A DNA stretch of 64,000 bases from Butyrivibrio sp. (GTDB lineage: Bacteria > Bacillota > Clostridia > Lachnospirales > Lachnospiraceae): NCBI GenBank assembly GCA_015056575.1, contig SVGA01000010.1:56123-120122 (forward strand), written 5' to 3'. Of the stretch, positions 47,301-55,588 are shown piece by piece. The notes beneath the pieces are model-generated. The model was given only the letters and a program-made list of their open reading frames with translations, did not search any database and was not told the DNA's origin. Made by a program: the position numbers and the translations under genes. Numbering within the stretch: position 1 is the first letter of the stretch; every line of letters begins with the position of its first letter.

Positions 47301-48263
47301 TCAATGTCTCCAAGCATAGGCCATGATATATGCCGCCTGCGCCTCAGCTGATGTTCCCTCTCTCACAAAATCCGGGCACCCGCAGACCTGATGTAAAAGC
47401 CCATAATCGTCAATTGTATCCGTGACTGCATCAAAAGCCATGTCCACCATCTGCCGGTAATCCTGGGAAACGTAACCATTTTTTATTCCTCGGTAGACCG
47501 TAGCAGCCACCATCATTGAAGACGTTCCATCAATGAAGCTCTTATCGTCATCCAATATATCCCGGAATCGCCCATCATCCAGCGCGTATACATTCATTCC
47601 CGAAAGAACCTCTTCCAGGAAAAGAGCCAGTTCATCCCGTATATCTTCTCGGTCCTTTTTGTCTGCCTCCTCAATCACCCGGGCAAGCCCCATGAGAGCC
47701 CAGCCGTTTCCCGTGGCCCAGTGAAGCTTTCTTACAAACCTTCCCGTTTCCACATCCCTTATATGAAAGAACAGATTCTTTTCCCCATCATAAAGGTGTT
47801 TCCTATAGCCTCTTATCTGCTTAAGCGCCTCATCAAGTTCTCCCATTACAGCAAGGAACGGAGGCACCATGTACAAACCATCAATCCAAAGCTGGTATTT
47901 GGTATATCCGTCGAATGGCGAAGCATTATTGTGGCAGATTATATTATCCTGCGTCCTTGGCGCTTTATGCACGAGATAATCAAGCATGCTCCGGGCTCCG
48001 GCGCGAAAGAACTCATCCCCGGTCTTCTCATAGGCCCTAAGGCACACTTCGCCATTGGAAGCCGGGTCTGATACTGCCTCTCCGCCTCCCGCCATGGCGA
48101 GTCTTCCGTCCTTATCCATTCTCTTTATCGCATCGTAAGCCATAGGTATCCACAGATCATCGCATCCCGCCTCAAACAGGGCCTGGGCGCACACTCCCTG
48201 CTCCCATGGATAGCGTTGCATCGCCAGCATAGCCTTTATAACCTTTTCAAGCCTATCATCCAT
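47301..48263 (-). CDS. Glycoside hydrolase family 105-like (unsaturated uronyl hydrolase)
   Basis: The 320-residue cytoplasmic protein has the alpha6/alpha6 barrel signatures of the YteR/GH88-GH105 group: PYPWEQG-type start (MLAMQRYPWEQGVCAQAL), LWIDGLYMVPPFLAVMGE with the probable catalytic aspartate, and HWATGNGWALMGLARVIE. These enzymes remove unsaturated uronic acid residues from pectin or other uronate oligosaccharides made by lyases. There is no signal peptide, so imported oligosaccharides are the likely substrate. No transporter or lyase lies nearby. It is divergent from the esterase lipoprotein gene. Confidence 0.87.
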   Translation of the reverse strand: MDDRLEKVIKAMLAMQRYPWEQGVCAQALFEAGCDDLWIPMAYDAIKRMDKDGRLAMAGGGEAVSDPASNGEVCLRAYEKTGDEFFRAGARSMLDYLVHKAPRTQDNIICHNNASPFDGYTKYQLWIDGLYMVPPFLAVMGELDEALKQIRGYRKHLYDGEKNLFFHIRDVETGRFVRKLHWATGNGWALMGLARVIEEADKKDREDIRDELALFLEEVLSGMNVYALDDGRFRDILDDDKSFIDGTSSMMVAATVYRGIKNGYVSQDYRQMVDMAFDAVTDTIDDYGLLHQVCGCPDFVREGTSAEAQAAYIMAYAWRH

Positions 48264-48426
48264 TTAACTTATTGCCTCCCACAAAACTTTTACTCTACCC
48301 ACAAAATGCAAATATATTCTAAAATTCAGTATACATCTTTTTCGAAGTTCTCAATTATATATCTCAAGCAAGTGTATAATATCATTAAGATTGCAGTAAA
48401 AGTATAGTTCAGGGGAGTTCTATGAG

Positions 48427-49284
48427 ATGATGCAGGTTAAAACCGGCAAATTGAAGAATATGATGCGGCTGCTGGCCTTGCTGGCAGCTGTTTTACTTAC
48501 GGTGCCGGGATGCGGTGCGGGATGCGGATCCAAGAAGATGTCCGGCATAGAAAATGCTCCCAAGACTACCTCTAAGGGCGATAATTCTGCTTCCATCGGC
48601 ACTTTTCAGAAGATATCGGTGAAGAGTGATGTTTCTTTTGACTACTATCTGTACACGCCGGCTACCGGCGAAAATCTGCCTATTGTCATAACTTTCCATG
48701 GCTATGGCGAGGATGTTGGCCTGCCGGACACACGGATTCTGAACACGCTTTCTTCTGCTGAGAGCCAGGCTGTCCGCCCCTGCTATATAATCGCACCGGC
48801 AATTGATGACAGCATCTATCTGTCCCGGACAAGCAGAGATGGACTCTATGATTCACTCATGAGGACCGCTGACGATCTGATAGCATCAGAGAAAATAGAC
48901 CCAGGCAGGATCTACGCCATGGGCAATTCCTTCGGCGGCCTTGGTACAGTGGAGTTTGCAGAACGGTTCCCTGACCGCACAGCTGCTGCAATTGTGATGT
49001 GCCCTGCCCTAACCTACGACAAGCGCTCCACTAAGGAGCTTGCCAGAATCAAAGATGTCCCCCTTTGGTTTGCTCAGGCCACCAACGACAATGTGATACC
49101 CATCGAAACAAGCCGCTCCGCAGTCAGAACCCTTGATGCCCTTGGAGCAAGCGAGGTTCACTTAACCGAATTCACAGACAACGAGATGCTAGCCGCCGAT
49201 GCCCTTGCAGGCTACCACCAGGCCGACTTCGCAGTCATGGCCGATGAAAGATTTCTTGAGTGGATGTTCGACCAGTCCAGGTAA
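48427..49284 (+). CDS. Lipoprotein alpha/beta-hydrolase (esterase)
   Basis: The 285-residue protein has a lipoprotein signal (MRLLALLAAVLLTVPGCGAG, lipobox VPGC) and an alpha/beta-hydrolase domain with VITFHGYGED, the nucleophile elbow GNSFGG, an acid region ATNDNVIP and histidine in AGYHQ. It resembles the polyhydroxybutyrate depolymerase/feruloyl-esterase-like secreted hydrolases, acting at the cell surface. AGGGGAG lies before two adjacent ATG codons (48427 and 48430). It is the last chromosomal gene before the first integration site repeat. Confidence 0.85.
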   Translation: MMQVKTGKLKNMMRLLALLAAVLLTVPGCGAGCGSKKMSGIENAPKTTSKGDNSASIGTFQKISVKSDVSFDYYLYTPATGENLPIVITFHGYGEDVGLPDTRILNTLSSAESQAVRPCYIIAPAIDDSIYLSRTSRDGLYDSLMRTADDLIASEKIDPGRIYAMGNSFGGLGTVEFAERFPDRTAAAIVMCPALTYDKRSTKELARIKDVPLWFAQATNDNVIPIETSRSAVRTLDALGASEVHLTEFTDNEMLAADALAGYHQADFAVMADERFLEWMFDQSR

Positions 49285-49304
49285 AGAGAGGGATCCCGGA
49301 ACGT

Positions 49305-49388
49305 AAAAAGACACTTCTTAGAATCTCTTCTAAAAAGTGTCTCTCATAATTCGCATCAGTACTGATTACTCAGCTACGTAAGGCATAA
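49305..49388. repeat. Attachment-site repeat 1 (rpsR 3' end plus terminator)
   Basis: These 84 bp are repeated at 56717-56800 with a single mismatch. On the minus strand the upstream end reads codons for FMPYVAE and a stop, which looks like the C-terminus of ribosomal protein S18, followed by a hairpin with arms GACACTT/AAGTGTC and A/T runs (49310-49341), that is, its transcription terminator. An integrase remnant lies 190 bp further. I read it as the outer attachment site left by a mobile element that targets the rpsR 3' end. Confidence 0.8.
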
Positions 49389-49580
49389 AAGCCATCCCGC
49401 ATGGGGCCAAATGCGTTATCAAAGTAAGATTCGGTAAGCACTTGGAACCATTGATAAACACTGGATTTGTATGCCTTGCCCGTCAAAGTTAAGAGACGGT
49501 AGGATTGGTTAGTATTTTTTGTCAAAATAGGTCTTTTTGTGGTCAATCTGACAAAAAGTGGTATGAAAGGAGGCCTCTTT

Positions 49581-49885
49581 CTAGAATTCCTTCCACTTTG
49601 CAGATAAGTTCTGCATAGCCTCCTGTTTCTTTTCGCCTGAAGCTTCGGCGTATACATCCATTGTAGTCCGTATACTCTTGTGCCACATGACGCTTTGAAT
49701 GACTTTAAGATTTTTTTCGTTTTCGCAGAGTCTGGTACAAAAAGTATGTCTGAGATAATGTACCGAGAAGTGTGGAAGCAGAAGCGGCTCTCTGTTTTCT
49801 TTTGCTGCCTTTACTTCCTCTTCCATATTATAAGACTCAGTTATCCGCCTGATCGCAAAATTCAGATTCTGCTCACCATCACTTT
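49581..49885 (-). pseudogene. Tyrosine integrase remnant (C-terminal part)
   Basis: About 100 codons of integrase are left, homologous to the C-terminus of the complete integrase at 56986-58224. They include SVHYLRHTFCTRLCE, VMWHKSIRTTMDVYAE (the usual MGH is MWH here) and end AKWKEF at the same stop. In-frame similarity begins at SDGEQNLNFAI directly after a stop codon near 49886; the first three quarters of the gene are gone. The stop codon is the same distance from its attachment repeat as in the intact copy. Confidence 0.88.
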
Positions 49886-50213
49886 ATATATCGTTTTTTG
49901 GATTTTGCCAGGCATATGTGACTCCCTCCCTAACGATCATCATTTAAGGTCAGTTCGCATTTCAACATTACTATGCTCTTTTACCTTTCGTTACCCATCA
50001 ATCATTTCAACGCGCTTCTTAGCCTCACCTCATCGTTGTTTTTTGGACGGTATATTAATTTTATAATACTGGCTGAACTATGACCACATTGCCATCGATA
50101 AATAATAAAAAATTATTGATATTTCGGTGAATGGTGAGTTAGAGGGGGTATTTTGCTAAAACAGTTATGTATTTTTGGTAAGGGATATTTCATAATTATT
50201 TATATAATATTTC

Positions 50214-50243
50214 TTGTATTCAGTGTCATATAGGCATTATAAT
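50214..50243 (+). promoter_or_regulatory. Promoter of the riboswitch-controlled nuclease operon
   Basis: TTGTAT (50214-50219) and a consensus TATAAT (50238-50243) are 18 bases apart. Transcription would begin near 50250, just before the riboswitch aptamer. The stretch from 49886 to here is AT-rich and shows no gene. Confidence 0.7.
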
Positions 50244-50254
50244 GTCGGCGGAAG

Positions 50255-50325
50255 AATATGGTAAACCCGGAGCAATCCGGCGACACAAAGCTATAGGGAC
50301 TTAATGAGTCAGCCAGCTGCAACAT
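50255..50325 (+). promoter_or_regulatory. c-di-GMP-I (GEMM) riboswitch
   Basis: The sequence has the conserved GEMM-I blocks in order: GGTAAACC, a short hairpin CCGGAGCAATCCGG, the core CGACACAAAGCTATAGGG, and the closing GTCAGCCAGCTGC. It lies between a promoter and an intrinsic terminator in front of the nuclease gene, as expected for transcriptional control by cyclic di-GMP. Whether binding turns genes on or off cannot be read directly. Confidence 0.87.
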
Positions 50326-50332
50326 TAATTTG

Positions 50333-50360
50333 ACACTGCAGCGATGCGGTGTTTTTCTTT
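50333..50360 (+). terminator. Riboswitch expression-platform terminator
   Basis: The arms ACACTGCA and TGCGGTGT pair (one G-U) around GCGA and are followed by TTTTTCTTTT. It lies 8 bp after the aptamer and 15 bp before the nuclease start codon, so it is the regulated terminator. Confidence 0.85.
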
Positions 50361-50374
50361 TGAAGGTTAGAGAA

Positions 50375-51343
50375 ATGGAAAGACTTGAAAGATTGAATTA
50401 CAAATGCATAACAAAAATCCTTCTTGTGTTTATGATCTCATGGTTCTTAGGAAACATAATCGATGGAACTTCACTTGTTAGTGAGGCAAAAGAAACCTAT
50501 CCAGCATATTCTGGAAGTGCATCAGTACAGCTTAATGGTAATATACCAGAGTTTTCTACGGCCGAGGTAACAACCAAATCTTACGAAAAATATGGCAAGT
50601 TGGATGGCTTTGGAAGATGTAGTACAGCGATAGCATGTATTGGTGAAGATCTTATGCCAACAGAGGAACGTGGCTCCATAGGAATGGTAAAGCCTACAGG
50701 ATGGGATCAGAACAAGTATCCAGGAATAGTTGATTCAAACCCTGCATATTTGTACAATCGTTGCCATATGATTGGTTTCCAACTTACTGGTGAGAACGCG
50801 AATGAGCGGAATCTTATTACCGGAACTCGGTATATGAATATTGAGGGAATGCTTCCATATGAGAATATGGTTGCGTCTTATATTAGGAGTACTGGAAACC
50901 ATGTGATGTATAGAGTTACACCTGTGTTTGAAGGAAACAACCTTCTTTGTACAGGGGTAAAAATGGAAGCTTATTCTGTTGAAGATAAAGGCAATGGGGT
51001 ATCATTCAACGTTTTTTGCTATAATGTTCAGCCCGGTATAGCTATAGACTATGCTGATGGAAGTAATGCTATTGATGAAGGCTTTGTCATTAAGGATGCA
51101 CTGGCCACTGATACGACCGTAGCGAGAGAGACTCCGACTGCTGCTGAAAATAGTATAACTGAGACAAAAAGCGATACTATAACGAAATCTTCATATGTTG
51201 CCAACAAGAATACTAAGAAGTTTCACTATCCATCATGTGGTAGTGTTGAAGATATGAAAGAAAAGAATAAAATGTATTTTGATGGTTCACGTGAAGAATT
51301 GATTGATCAAGGGTATGTGCCTTGCAAGAGATGTAATCCATAA
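50375..51343 (+). CDS. Secreted DNA/RNA non-specific endonuclease with C-terminal Cys module
   Basis: The protein has 322 residues from the ATG at 50375, nine bases after GAAGG. It has an N-terminal membrane anchor/signal (ITKILLVFMISWFLGNII), a beta-beta-alpha metal nuclease domain with YNRCHMIGFQLTGENANERN (the NRCH replaces the DRGH core) and ITGTRYMNIEGMLPYEN, like streptococcal Spd/EndA nucleases, and a C-terminal module with KKFHYPSCGSV and GYVPCKRCNP, an Ada-like three-cysteine fold. It acts outside the cell on DNA or RNA. A c-di-GMP-I riboswitch and terminator lie directly upstream. The next gene carries the same C-terminal module. Confidence 0.9.
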   Translation: MERLERLNYKCITKILLVFMISWFLGNIIDGTSLVSEAKETYPAYSGSASVQLNGNIPEFSTAEVTTKSYEKYGKLDGFGRCSTAIACIGEDLMPTEERGSIGMVKPTGWDQNKYPGIVDSNPAYLYNRCHMIGFQLTGENANERNLITGTRYMNIEGMLPYENMVASYIRSTGNHVMYRVTPVFEGNNLLCTGVKMEAYSVEDKGNGVSFNVFCYNVQPGIAIDYADGSNAIDEGFVIKDALATDTTVARETPTAAENSITETKSDTITKSSYVANKNTKKFHYPSCGSVEDMKEKNKMYFDGSREELIDQGYVPCKRCNP

Positions 51344-51366
51344 ATAACAGGAGGATATTTATTACG

Positions 51367-52446
51367 ATGAAGATTTGGAACATTGTGCAGCGGGTTTTGG
51401 CAGGTTTTATCGCCTTATTTGCGCTTGTAGCATTTACTACTAGCGGGGGAATTATAAGTGGATTACTATTTCTTGCATTTGCTGTGATAGTATCCCCGCT
51501 CAGAAAGAAGATTTTTGCATTACTGCCTGAAAAATTCCAAGGCAGGTTAATAGCTATCGCATCGGGGGTTGTTCTGGCTATAGCCAGTTTTGCCACATTC
51601 CCTTCAAGCCAACCGGAAGTGACTGAGAATGCAACGGAGGACATCGCAGAAGAACGATTTGTTAATATTGAAGAGCAGGCGGTTGAGGCATCTTCTGTAG
51701 TAGAAGATGAAAACAATATAATTTCATTGTCCTTTTCAGATGACAATAACATAGATATTGTTGAAGGAAATGAGGACTCAACATATTATGTTAAGGCTGA
51801 CGTAAGAGATAAGGAATTATTCTCTGTTAAAGATGTTAAGTTTGTTAGTTTGGATTCCAAGGTTGCAACCGTTGTCTTTGCCGGAATAAATGAGGATGGG
51901 GATCTTCGCTTCAACGTAAAGGGAATTAAACCTGGCGAAACGGAAATCTATGCAGTAACAACTGATGGTTCAGTCGAAACTGAGCATAAAAAGGTAACCG
52001 TTAAGGTAGACGAGGAAAAAGTCGCAAAGGAAAAAGCTGAAGCTGAGAAGAAAGCCGCAGAAGAAGCTCAAAAGAAGGCCGATGAGGAAAAATTGGCTAA
52101 GGAAAAGGCTGCTGCAGAGGAAGCAGCGAAGAAAGATGCGGAGGTGAAGACAACTGAGGCAGCAGGTAGCGAGCAGGTGGCTGTTGTAGCTGGAAATGCT
52201 CAGGAGACTGCAAACGGTACAGGTTCTGGGACAGGATCTGGTGGTAATGCGGATAATTTTGATACCTACAACAACACAGAGCAGCAGAACACAACAGAAT
52301 ATGTGCTAAATACAAGTTCAAAGAAATTTCATTATGCAAGCTGTTCATCTGTTCCCAAAATAAGCCCAGAAAACTATGCTACTGCAACAAATAGAGATGA
52401 CATAATAGCGCAGGGATATCAGCCGTGTAAGAAATGTAATCCATAA
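51367..52446 (+). CDS. Membrane protein with coiled coil and C-terminal Cys module
   Basis: The 359-residue protein has three N-terminal membrane helices (residues about 9-48 and 58-78), an extracellular Ig-like (BIG-type) domain (about 110-215, ending HKKVTVKVDEEKV), a Lys/Glu/Ala coiled coil (215-265), a Gly/Thr linker and the C-terminal module KKFHYASCSSV...GYQPCKKCNP that is almost the same as in the upstream nuclease. The two genes are 23 bp apart and share the riboswitch. Function unknown; perhaps it holds the nuclease or a partner at the surface. AGGAGG precedes the ATG. Confidence 0.78.
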   Translation: MKIWNIVQRVLAGFIALFALVAFTTSGGIISGLLFLAFAVIVSPLRKKIFALLPEKFQGRLIAIASGVVLAIASFATFPSSQPEVTENATEDIAEERFVNIEEQAVEASSVVEDENNIISLSFSDDNNIDIVEGNEDSTYYVKADVRDKELFSVKDVKFVSLDSKVATVVFAGINEDGDLRFNVKGIKPGETEIYAVTTDGSVETEHKKVTVKVDEEKVAKEKAEAEKKAAEEAQKKADEEKLAKEKAAAEEAAKKDAEVKTTEAAGSEQVAVVAGNAQETANGTGSGTGSGGNADNFDTYNNTEQQNTTEYVLNTSSKKFHYASCSSVPKISPENYATATNRDDIIAQGYQPCKKCNP

Positions 52447-52456
52447 TATAGGATAA

Positions 52457-52481
52457 GGGGTGCTCTCATATGGAGCACCCC
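52457..52481 (+). terminator. Terminator of the nuclease operon
   Basis: The arms GGGGTGCTC and GAGCACCCC pair perfectly around TCATATG, followed by TTTAG. It lies 10 bp after the stop codon. Confidence 0.85.
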
Positions 52482-52535
52482 TTTAGTCCTTTGAACCAGT
52501 GACAAAAGCTGCTTTTGTGCTTTACTTATTTAATT

Positions 52536-52766
52536 TTATAAGTTCTTATCTCTTGGCGGGCAAGTGTCGTTACCATAGCTGTTACACGTACGGAATTTCC
52601 CATCATTACCCTGTACGCGCATTTCAGAGTGCTGATTACAAGCTATATCTCTCGCAATCCTGATTGCTTCGCCTTGTGTTGATGTTACCTTTGTAGCGCG
52701 ACCATTGTTAGCGCCCTTTACAGCCCATCCATCGCCATGCTTTACAACAAACTGATCTTTACCCAT
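52536..52766 (-). CDS. DUF2188 domain protein
   Basis: The 76-residue protein MGKDQFVVKHGDGWAVKGA with TQGEAIRIARDIACNQ and GKFRTCNSYGND fits DUF2188, small proteins common on mobile elements. Function unknown. AGGAGG precedes the ATG. Confidence 0.85.
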   Translation of the reverse strand: MGKDQFVVKHGDGWAVKGANNGRATKVTSTQGEAIRIARDIACNQHSEMRVQGNDGKFRTCNSYGNDTCPPRDKNL

Positions 52767-52834
52767 ATTCTTACACCTCCTGAGTAATAGAGATGCAAGA
52801 ATGAACCATCCAACATTCCTGCCTTATTATTATG

Positions 52835-52954
52835 TTACTTTACTGGTATCTTAAAAACTTTGCCGTTCTTAGGATATATTCTCACGCCATTTTTCGTAAA
52901 ATATCTACGAAAAATATATTCTTGCGCTTCTTTATCAGGTTTTCCTTTTTTCAT
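52835..52954 (-). CDS. 39-residue small basic protein
   Basis: An ATG at 52954, eight bases after GGAGG, opens 39 codons reading MKKGKPDKEAQEYIFRRYF and TKNGVRIYPKNGKVFKIPVK. It is basic, with a strand pattern like short DNA-associated proteins. It lies 68 bp upstream of the DUF2188 gene on the same strand. No family recognised, but the strong ribosome site supports translation. Confidence 0.6.
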   Translation of the reverse strand: MKKGKPDKEAQEYIFRRYFTKNGVRIYPKNGKVFKIPVK

Positions 52955-53008
52955 AGCAATTACCTCCGTATTTATTTTTCAATCCATCGATTGAAATTAA
53001 GATTGAAA

Positions 53009-53123
53009 CACACGGAAGAATTTGCTAAACTAGATTTGATTTTTAAAAATGGTTAGCGGATGATTAAATTCCTCCGTGAGCTTCTTAAGAAGTACAAGGG
53101 TCGCAACCTTGTGCTTCTTTTTA
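53009..53123. repeat. Structured intergenic region with two hairpins
   Basis: A long imperfect hairpin has arms CACGGAAGAATTT (53011) and AAATTCCTCCGTG (to 53078), extended by GCTAA/TTAGC. A second one, with arms AAGAAGTACAAGG (53087-53099) and CCTTGTGCTTCTT (53107-53119), is followed by TTTTA on the plus strand and looks like a terminator. Together they could be a small plus-strand RNA or the leader of the 39-residue gene on the minus strand. Confidence 0.5.
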
Positions 53124-53199
53124 TGTTAAGTAGTTTCCTACATTAACAACGATAGAATATCATATAAAGCTCATATTATCAACAATATTATGTGGTATG

Positions 53200-53871
53200 C
53201 TAATTGTTATCCACAATATTTTGTGGTTTCGTTAATACTGTGGATAGCTTTTCTAAATCAAGTGGGCTATAATCTACTATCCTTTGAAAATTCAGAGATT
53301 CAATCATAGTCTCTGCCTTATCACCTTCATGGTATGTGTTACCACAATATCTGTATAACGCTTTCATCTTAGCCTTACCTTTACGACCAGATAGTTTTTC
53401 TGGGACATCAATACCCAAATATGTACACACTCCAGACAAATCCGTAAGAATTATATCTTCTATGTCTGCACTGGCAGCAAGATCAATTATCTCCTCTGCT
53501 TTAGCTTTTACTAAATCCTTACGTAATAGTTTCCAGTCATCCTGATAGAACTTGGTAATATCATATTCTGAACTATCTGTGTCATAGCACAGAAATACTT
53601 TCCACGGCATCTTATATTTCTTAGCGCATTTATTGGCAAACCACTTTCCGGAATGCGATACTTGTGTAACCGTGCCAACAATATTAAATTTTATCAAAAT
53701 AGTCTCTGCGCCATTATCCCATTCAAAATAAATATCTCCATTGTCAAGGTTATCGCCCTTCACAAACGAGCAATTATTCTGTTCTGCAAACCATTTCAAG
53801 AAAGCTCTGTAAAAAACCTTCTCTGTTGCTCCCTCCAGGACAAAGGCTATGCCCCTTGTATACTCTCCCAA
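53200..53871 (-). CDS. TOPRIM-like nuclease partner of the AAA ATPase
   Basis: The 223-residue protein has TOPRIM-type motifs: IAFVLEGATEKVFYRAFL with the catalytic glutamate near residue 13, and FLCYDTDSSE with the DxD pair near 94-96. It starts (TTG at 53871) 2 bp after the ATPase stop codon, so the two are coupled. Paired OLD-type ATPase and small TOPRIM proteins are known from anti-phage systems such as PARIS (AriA-AriB) and from RloA-RloB pairs; this one could be such a nuclease effector. The exact family is not certain. Both lie inside a mobile element, which fits defence. Confidence 0.75.
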   Translation of the reverse strand: MGEYTRGIAFVLEGATEKVFYRAFLKWFAEQNNCSFVKGDNLDNGDIYFEWDNGAETILIKFNIVGTVTQVSHSGKWFANKCAKKYKMPWKVFLCYDTDSSEYDITKFYQDDWKLLRKDLVKAKAEEIIDLAASADIEDIILTDLSGVCTYLGIDVPEKLSGRKGKAKMKALYRYCGNTYHEGDKAETMIESLNFQRIVDYSPLDLEKLSTVLTKPQNIVDNN

Positions 53872-53873
53872 AC

Positions 53874-55202
53874 TCAGTTCACCTCCAAATAGCTCTCTAA
53901 TATTTCAAATGAATCTGAGTCTCCGGACAAGAGTTCAAATAGGTATTCTCCTACTGAAAGCCCAAGATCACGAGCATTGGCTACGATGTTTTTAACCTTA
54001 TTCTTTTGAATCCTTCTAAACTCTGCTACACCATTGGCATTAGGAACACCGACATATATCTTCTCTGGTTTAAGATACTGTACAAGGTATGGTGAGTGGC
54101 TAGAAACAATAAGTGGCGCATCACCTAAAGCATCATTTATTATTTCAAGAAGATTCTTAATCATTCGAGGATGGATACTGGTCTCAATCTCCTCAACACC
54201 AACTATCCCAGCCTTGACAAGATTTGCAACAAAAGCATTAGTCAGTAGCCAGATTGCTCTCTTTGTACCTGTGGACATGTTTGCCATGCTGACAGGCTGA
54301 TTCATAAACTCACTCTTCACAAACAATCTATATACATGCTCTCTGATTTTGAACGGTATCTCTTTCTCCATTTCCTCAGGAGACAGTTCTTTATCACCCA
54401 CCTTAACAGTAATATGCTTATCCATATTCTGATCTGCCAAGGTAAATTCATTTAAACTAATAGATGCAAAGTCAGGAAACAGCGTGTATACCGCGTCCTC
54501 AAACAATTCATATAGCTCAGGATTTTTCTTTTTTAGAACAAATAGAGCTTTTGGAACATCTGCATCATCAAATCTTATAGAATCGTCCTCATCCTCTATA
54601 TATTCAAGAGGCGATGGCTGATATCTATCACCAAGATCCAATGACGAGCACACTCTAAAAGTAATGTCATGTATATCTTTTACTACTCCAGAAATATCAA
54701 TATCATCCAACAGCGCAAGTACGTCAATTGCCAGCTGCAAGTCATCAAGTTCAATCTTCCTATAGGCTACTGTATCTTTGCTCTTTCGATACTTGCCTTC
54801 GTTACGCTTTAAGAAGGAATTATATCTGACGCTGGTATTATCTCTTGCTTCAATCCATTCATCAGTAATCACTTCACCAGAATCATCATCTCTGTGCCAT
54901 TTGAATGAAAAGCCGTATCTTACAAACTTATACTCCGCAAGCTCTTCATCGCAGAATTCAACCTCAAAGTAATATTCATCATCCTGCATGATTGTACATA
55001 GAGGAATGCCTTTTATCCATGACATCATATTTTTTCTACCCTTACGAGACTCATGAATAAAATCAAAGCCAAAATCTATGGCCTCCATAAGATTAGACTT
55101 TCCATAATTATTTGTGGAAATAAGCGCACAAATGCTATCTAGTTCAAGCCTCGTCTTTTTTATATTTTTAAAGCCTGCTACAGTGATACTATTTATCTTC
55201 AC
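53874..55202 (-). CDS. AAA15/OLD-like ABC-type ATPase
   Basis: The 442-residue ATPase begins MKINSITVAGFKNIKKTRLELD, the strand before the P-loop. The P-loop is NNYGKSNLMEAIDF (N in place of the first G), the signature region MANMSTGTKRAIW, Walker B VGVEEIETSIHP and the His-switch region VSSHSPYLVQYLKPEK. This SMC/RecF-like pattern without a long coiled coil matches AAA15/AAA21 ATPases of OLD-type systems. It is followed at once by the TOPRIM gene. In related systems the ATPase senses phage proteins or DNA and controls the nuclease. GTG start at 55202 after GGAGG. Confidence 0.85.
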   Translation of the reverse strand: MKINSITVAGFKNIKKTRLELDSICALISTNNYGKSNLMEAIDFGFDFIHESRKGRKNMMSWIKGIPLCTIMQDDEYYFEVEFCDEELAEYKFVRYGFSFKWHRDDDSGEVITDEWIEARDNTSVRYNSFLKRNEGKYRKSKDTVAYRKIELDDLQLAIDVLALLDDIDISGVVKDIHDITFRVCSSLDLGDRYQPSPLEYIEDEDDSIRFDDADVPKALFVLKKKNPELYELFEDAVYTLFPDFASISLNEFTLADQNMDKHITVKVGDKELSPEEMEKEIPFKIREHVYRLFVKSEFMNQPVSMANMSTGTKRAIWLLTNAFVANLVKAGIVGVEEIETSIHPRMIKNLLEIINDALGDAPLIVSSHSPYLVQYLKPEKIYVGVPNANGVAEFRRIQKNKVKNIVANARDLGLSVGEYLFELLSGDSDSFEILESYLEVN

Positions 55203-55405
55203 CTTAATTCCTCCATTTCTACTAGCAATACAATACCATGCTTTTTCAATGAATTCAACTTATATGTCTAATTCATTTTATTTTTCCTCATTATTTAACA
55301 AAAAATCGTATTGTTAATTATAGTTTTAAATTGAATTCATTGCTTTCCACCTTTAAAGCTTAAGTTTAACCTAGTTTAATCATTATATTCCATTTTTCAA
55401 ATGAT

Positions 55406-55460
55406 ATTGATTTACACTTAAAATTGCCCCACTGAGGGTCAATTTTAAGTGTAAATCAAT
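55406..55460. repeat. 25-bp inverted repeat, possible transposon-end pair
   Basis: Arms 55406-55430 and 55436-55460 match at 24 of 25 positions around a 5-bp centre. They start ATTGATTTACACTTAAAATTG on one side and mirror this on the other. Such ends resemble terminal repeats of insertion sequences joined head to head, but no transposase is present. It is in the 370-bp gene-free stretch upstream of the ATPase gene, which otherwise is AT-rich and empty. Confidence 0.7.
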
Positions 55461-55544
55461 AAATGAACAGCCCCCCATATTGATTGATATTATTTTATCA
55501 ATGTTTAATTCATTTATATTTTGCTCTCTATAATTACCTAAATA

Positions 55545-55588
55545 AAAATGAATTAAACTTTTTGCCCCCAAAAAGTTTAATTCATTTT
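55545..55588 (-). terminator. Terminator of the EamA transporter pair
   Basis: Perfect 20-bp arms AAAATGAATTAAACTTTTTG and its complement around CCCC. On the minus strand it begins within the last codons of the transporter gene and is followed by TATTT. Confidence 0.75.

Noticed and set aside
49370..49657. 95-codon minus-strand frame next to the first attachment repeat
   Set aside because: It overlaps the integrase remnant in another frame, has no ribosome site and resembles nothing known.
53060..53146. 28-codon plus-strand frame with a hydrophobic end, like a type I toxin peptide
   Set aside because: No ribosome site, and it runs through the terminator-like hairpin.
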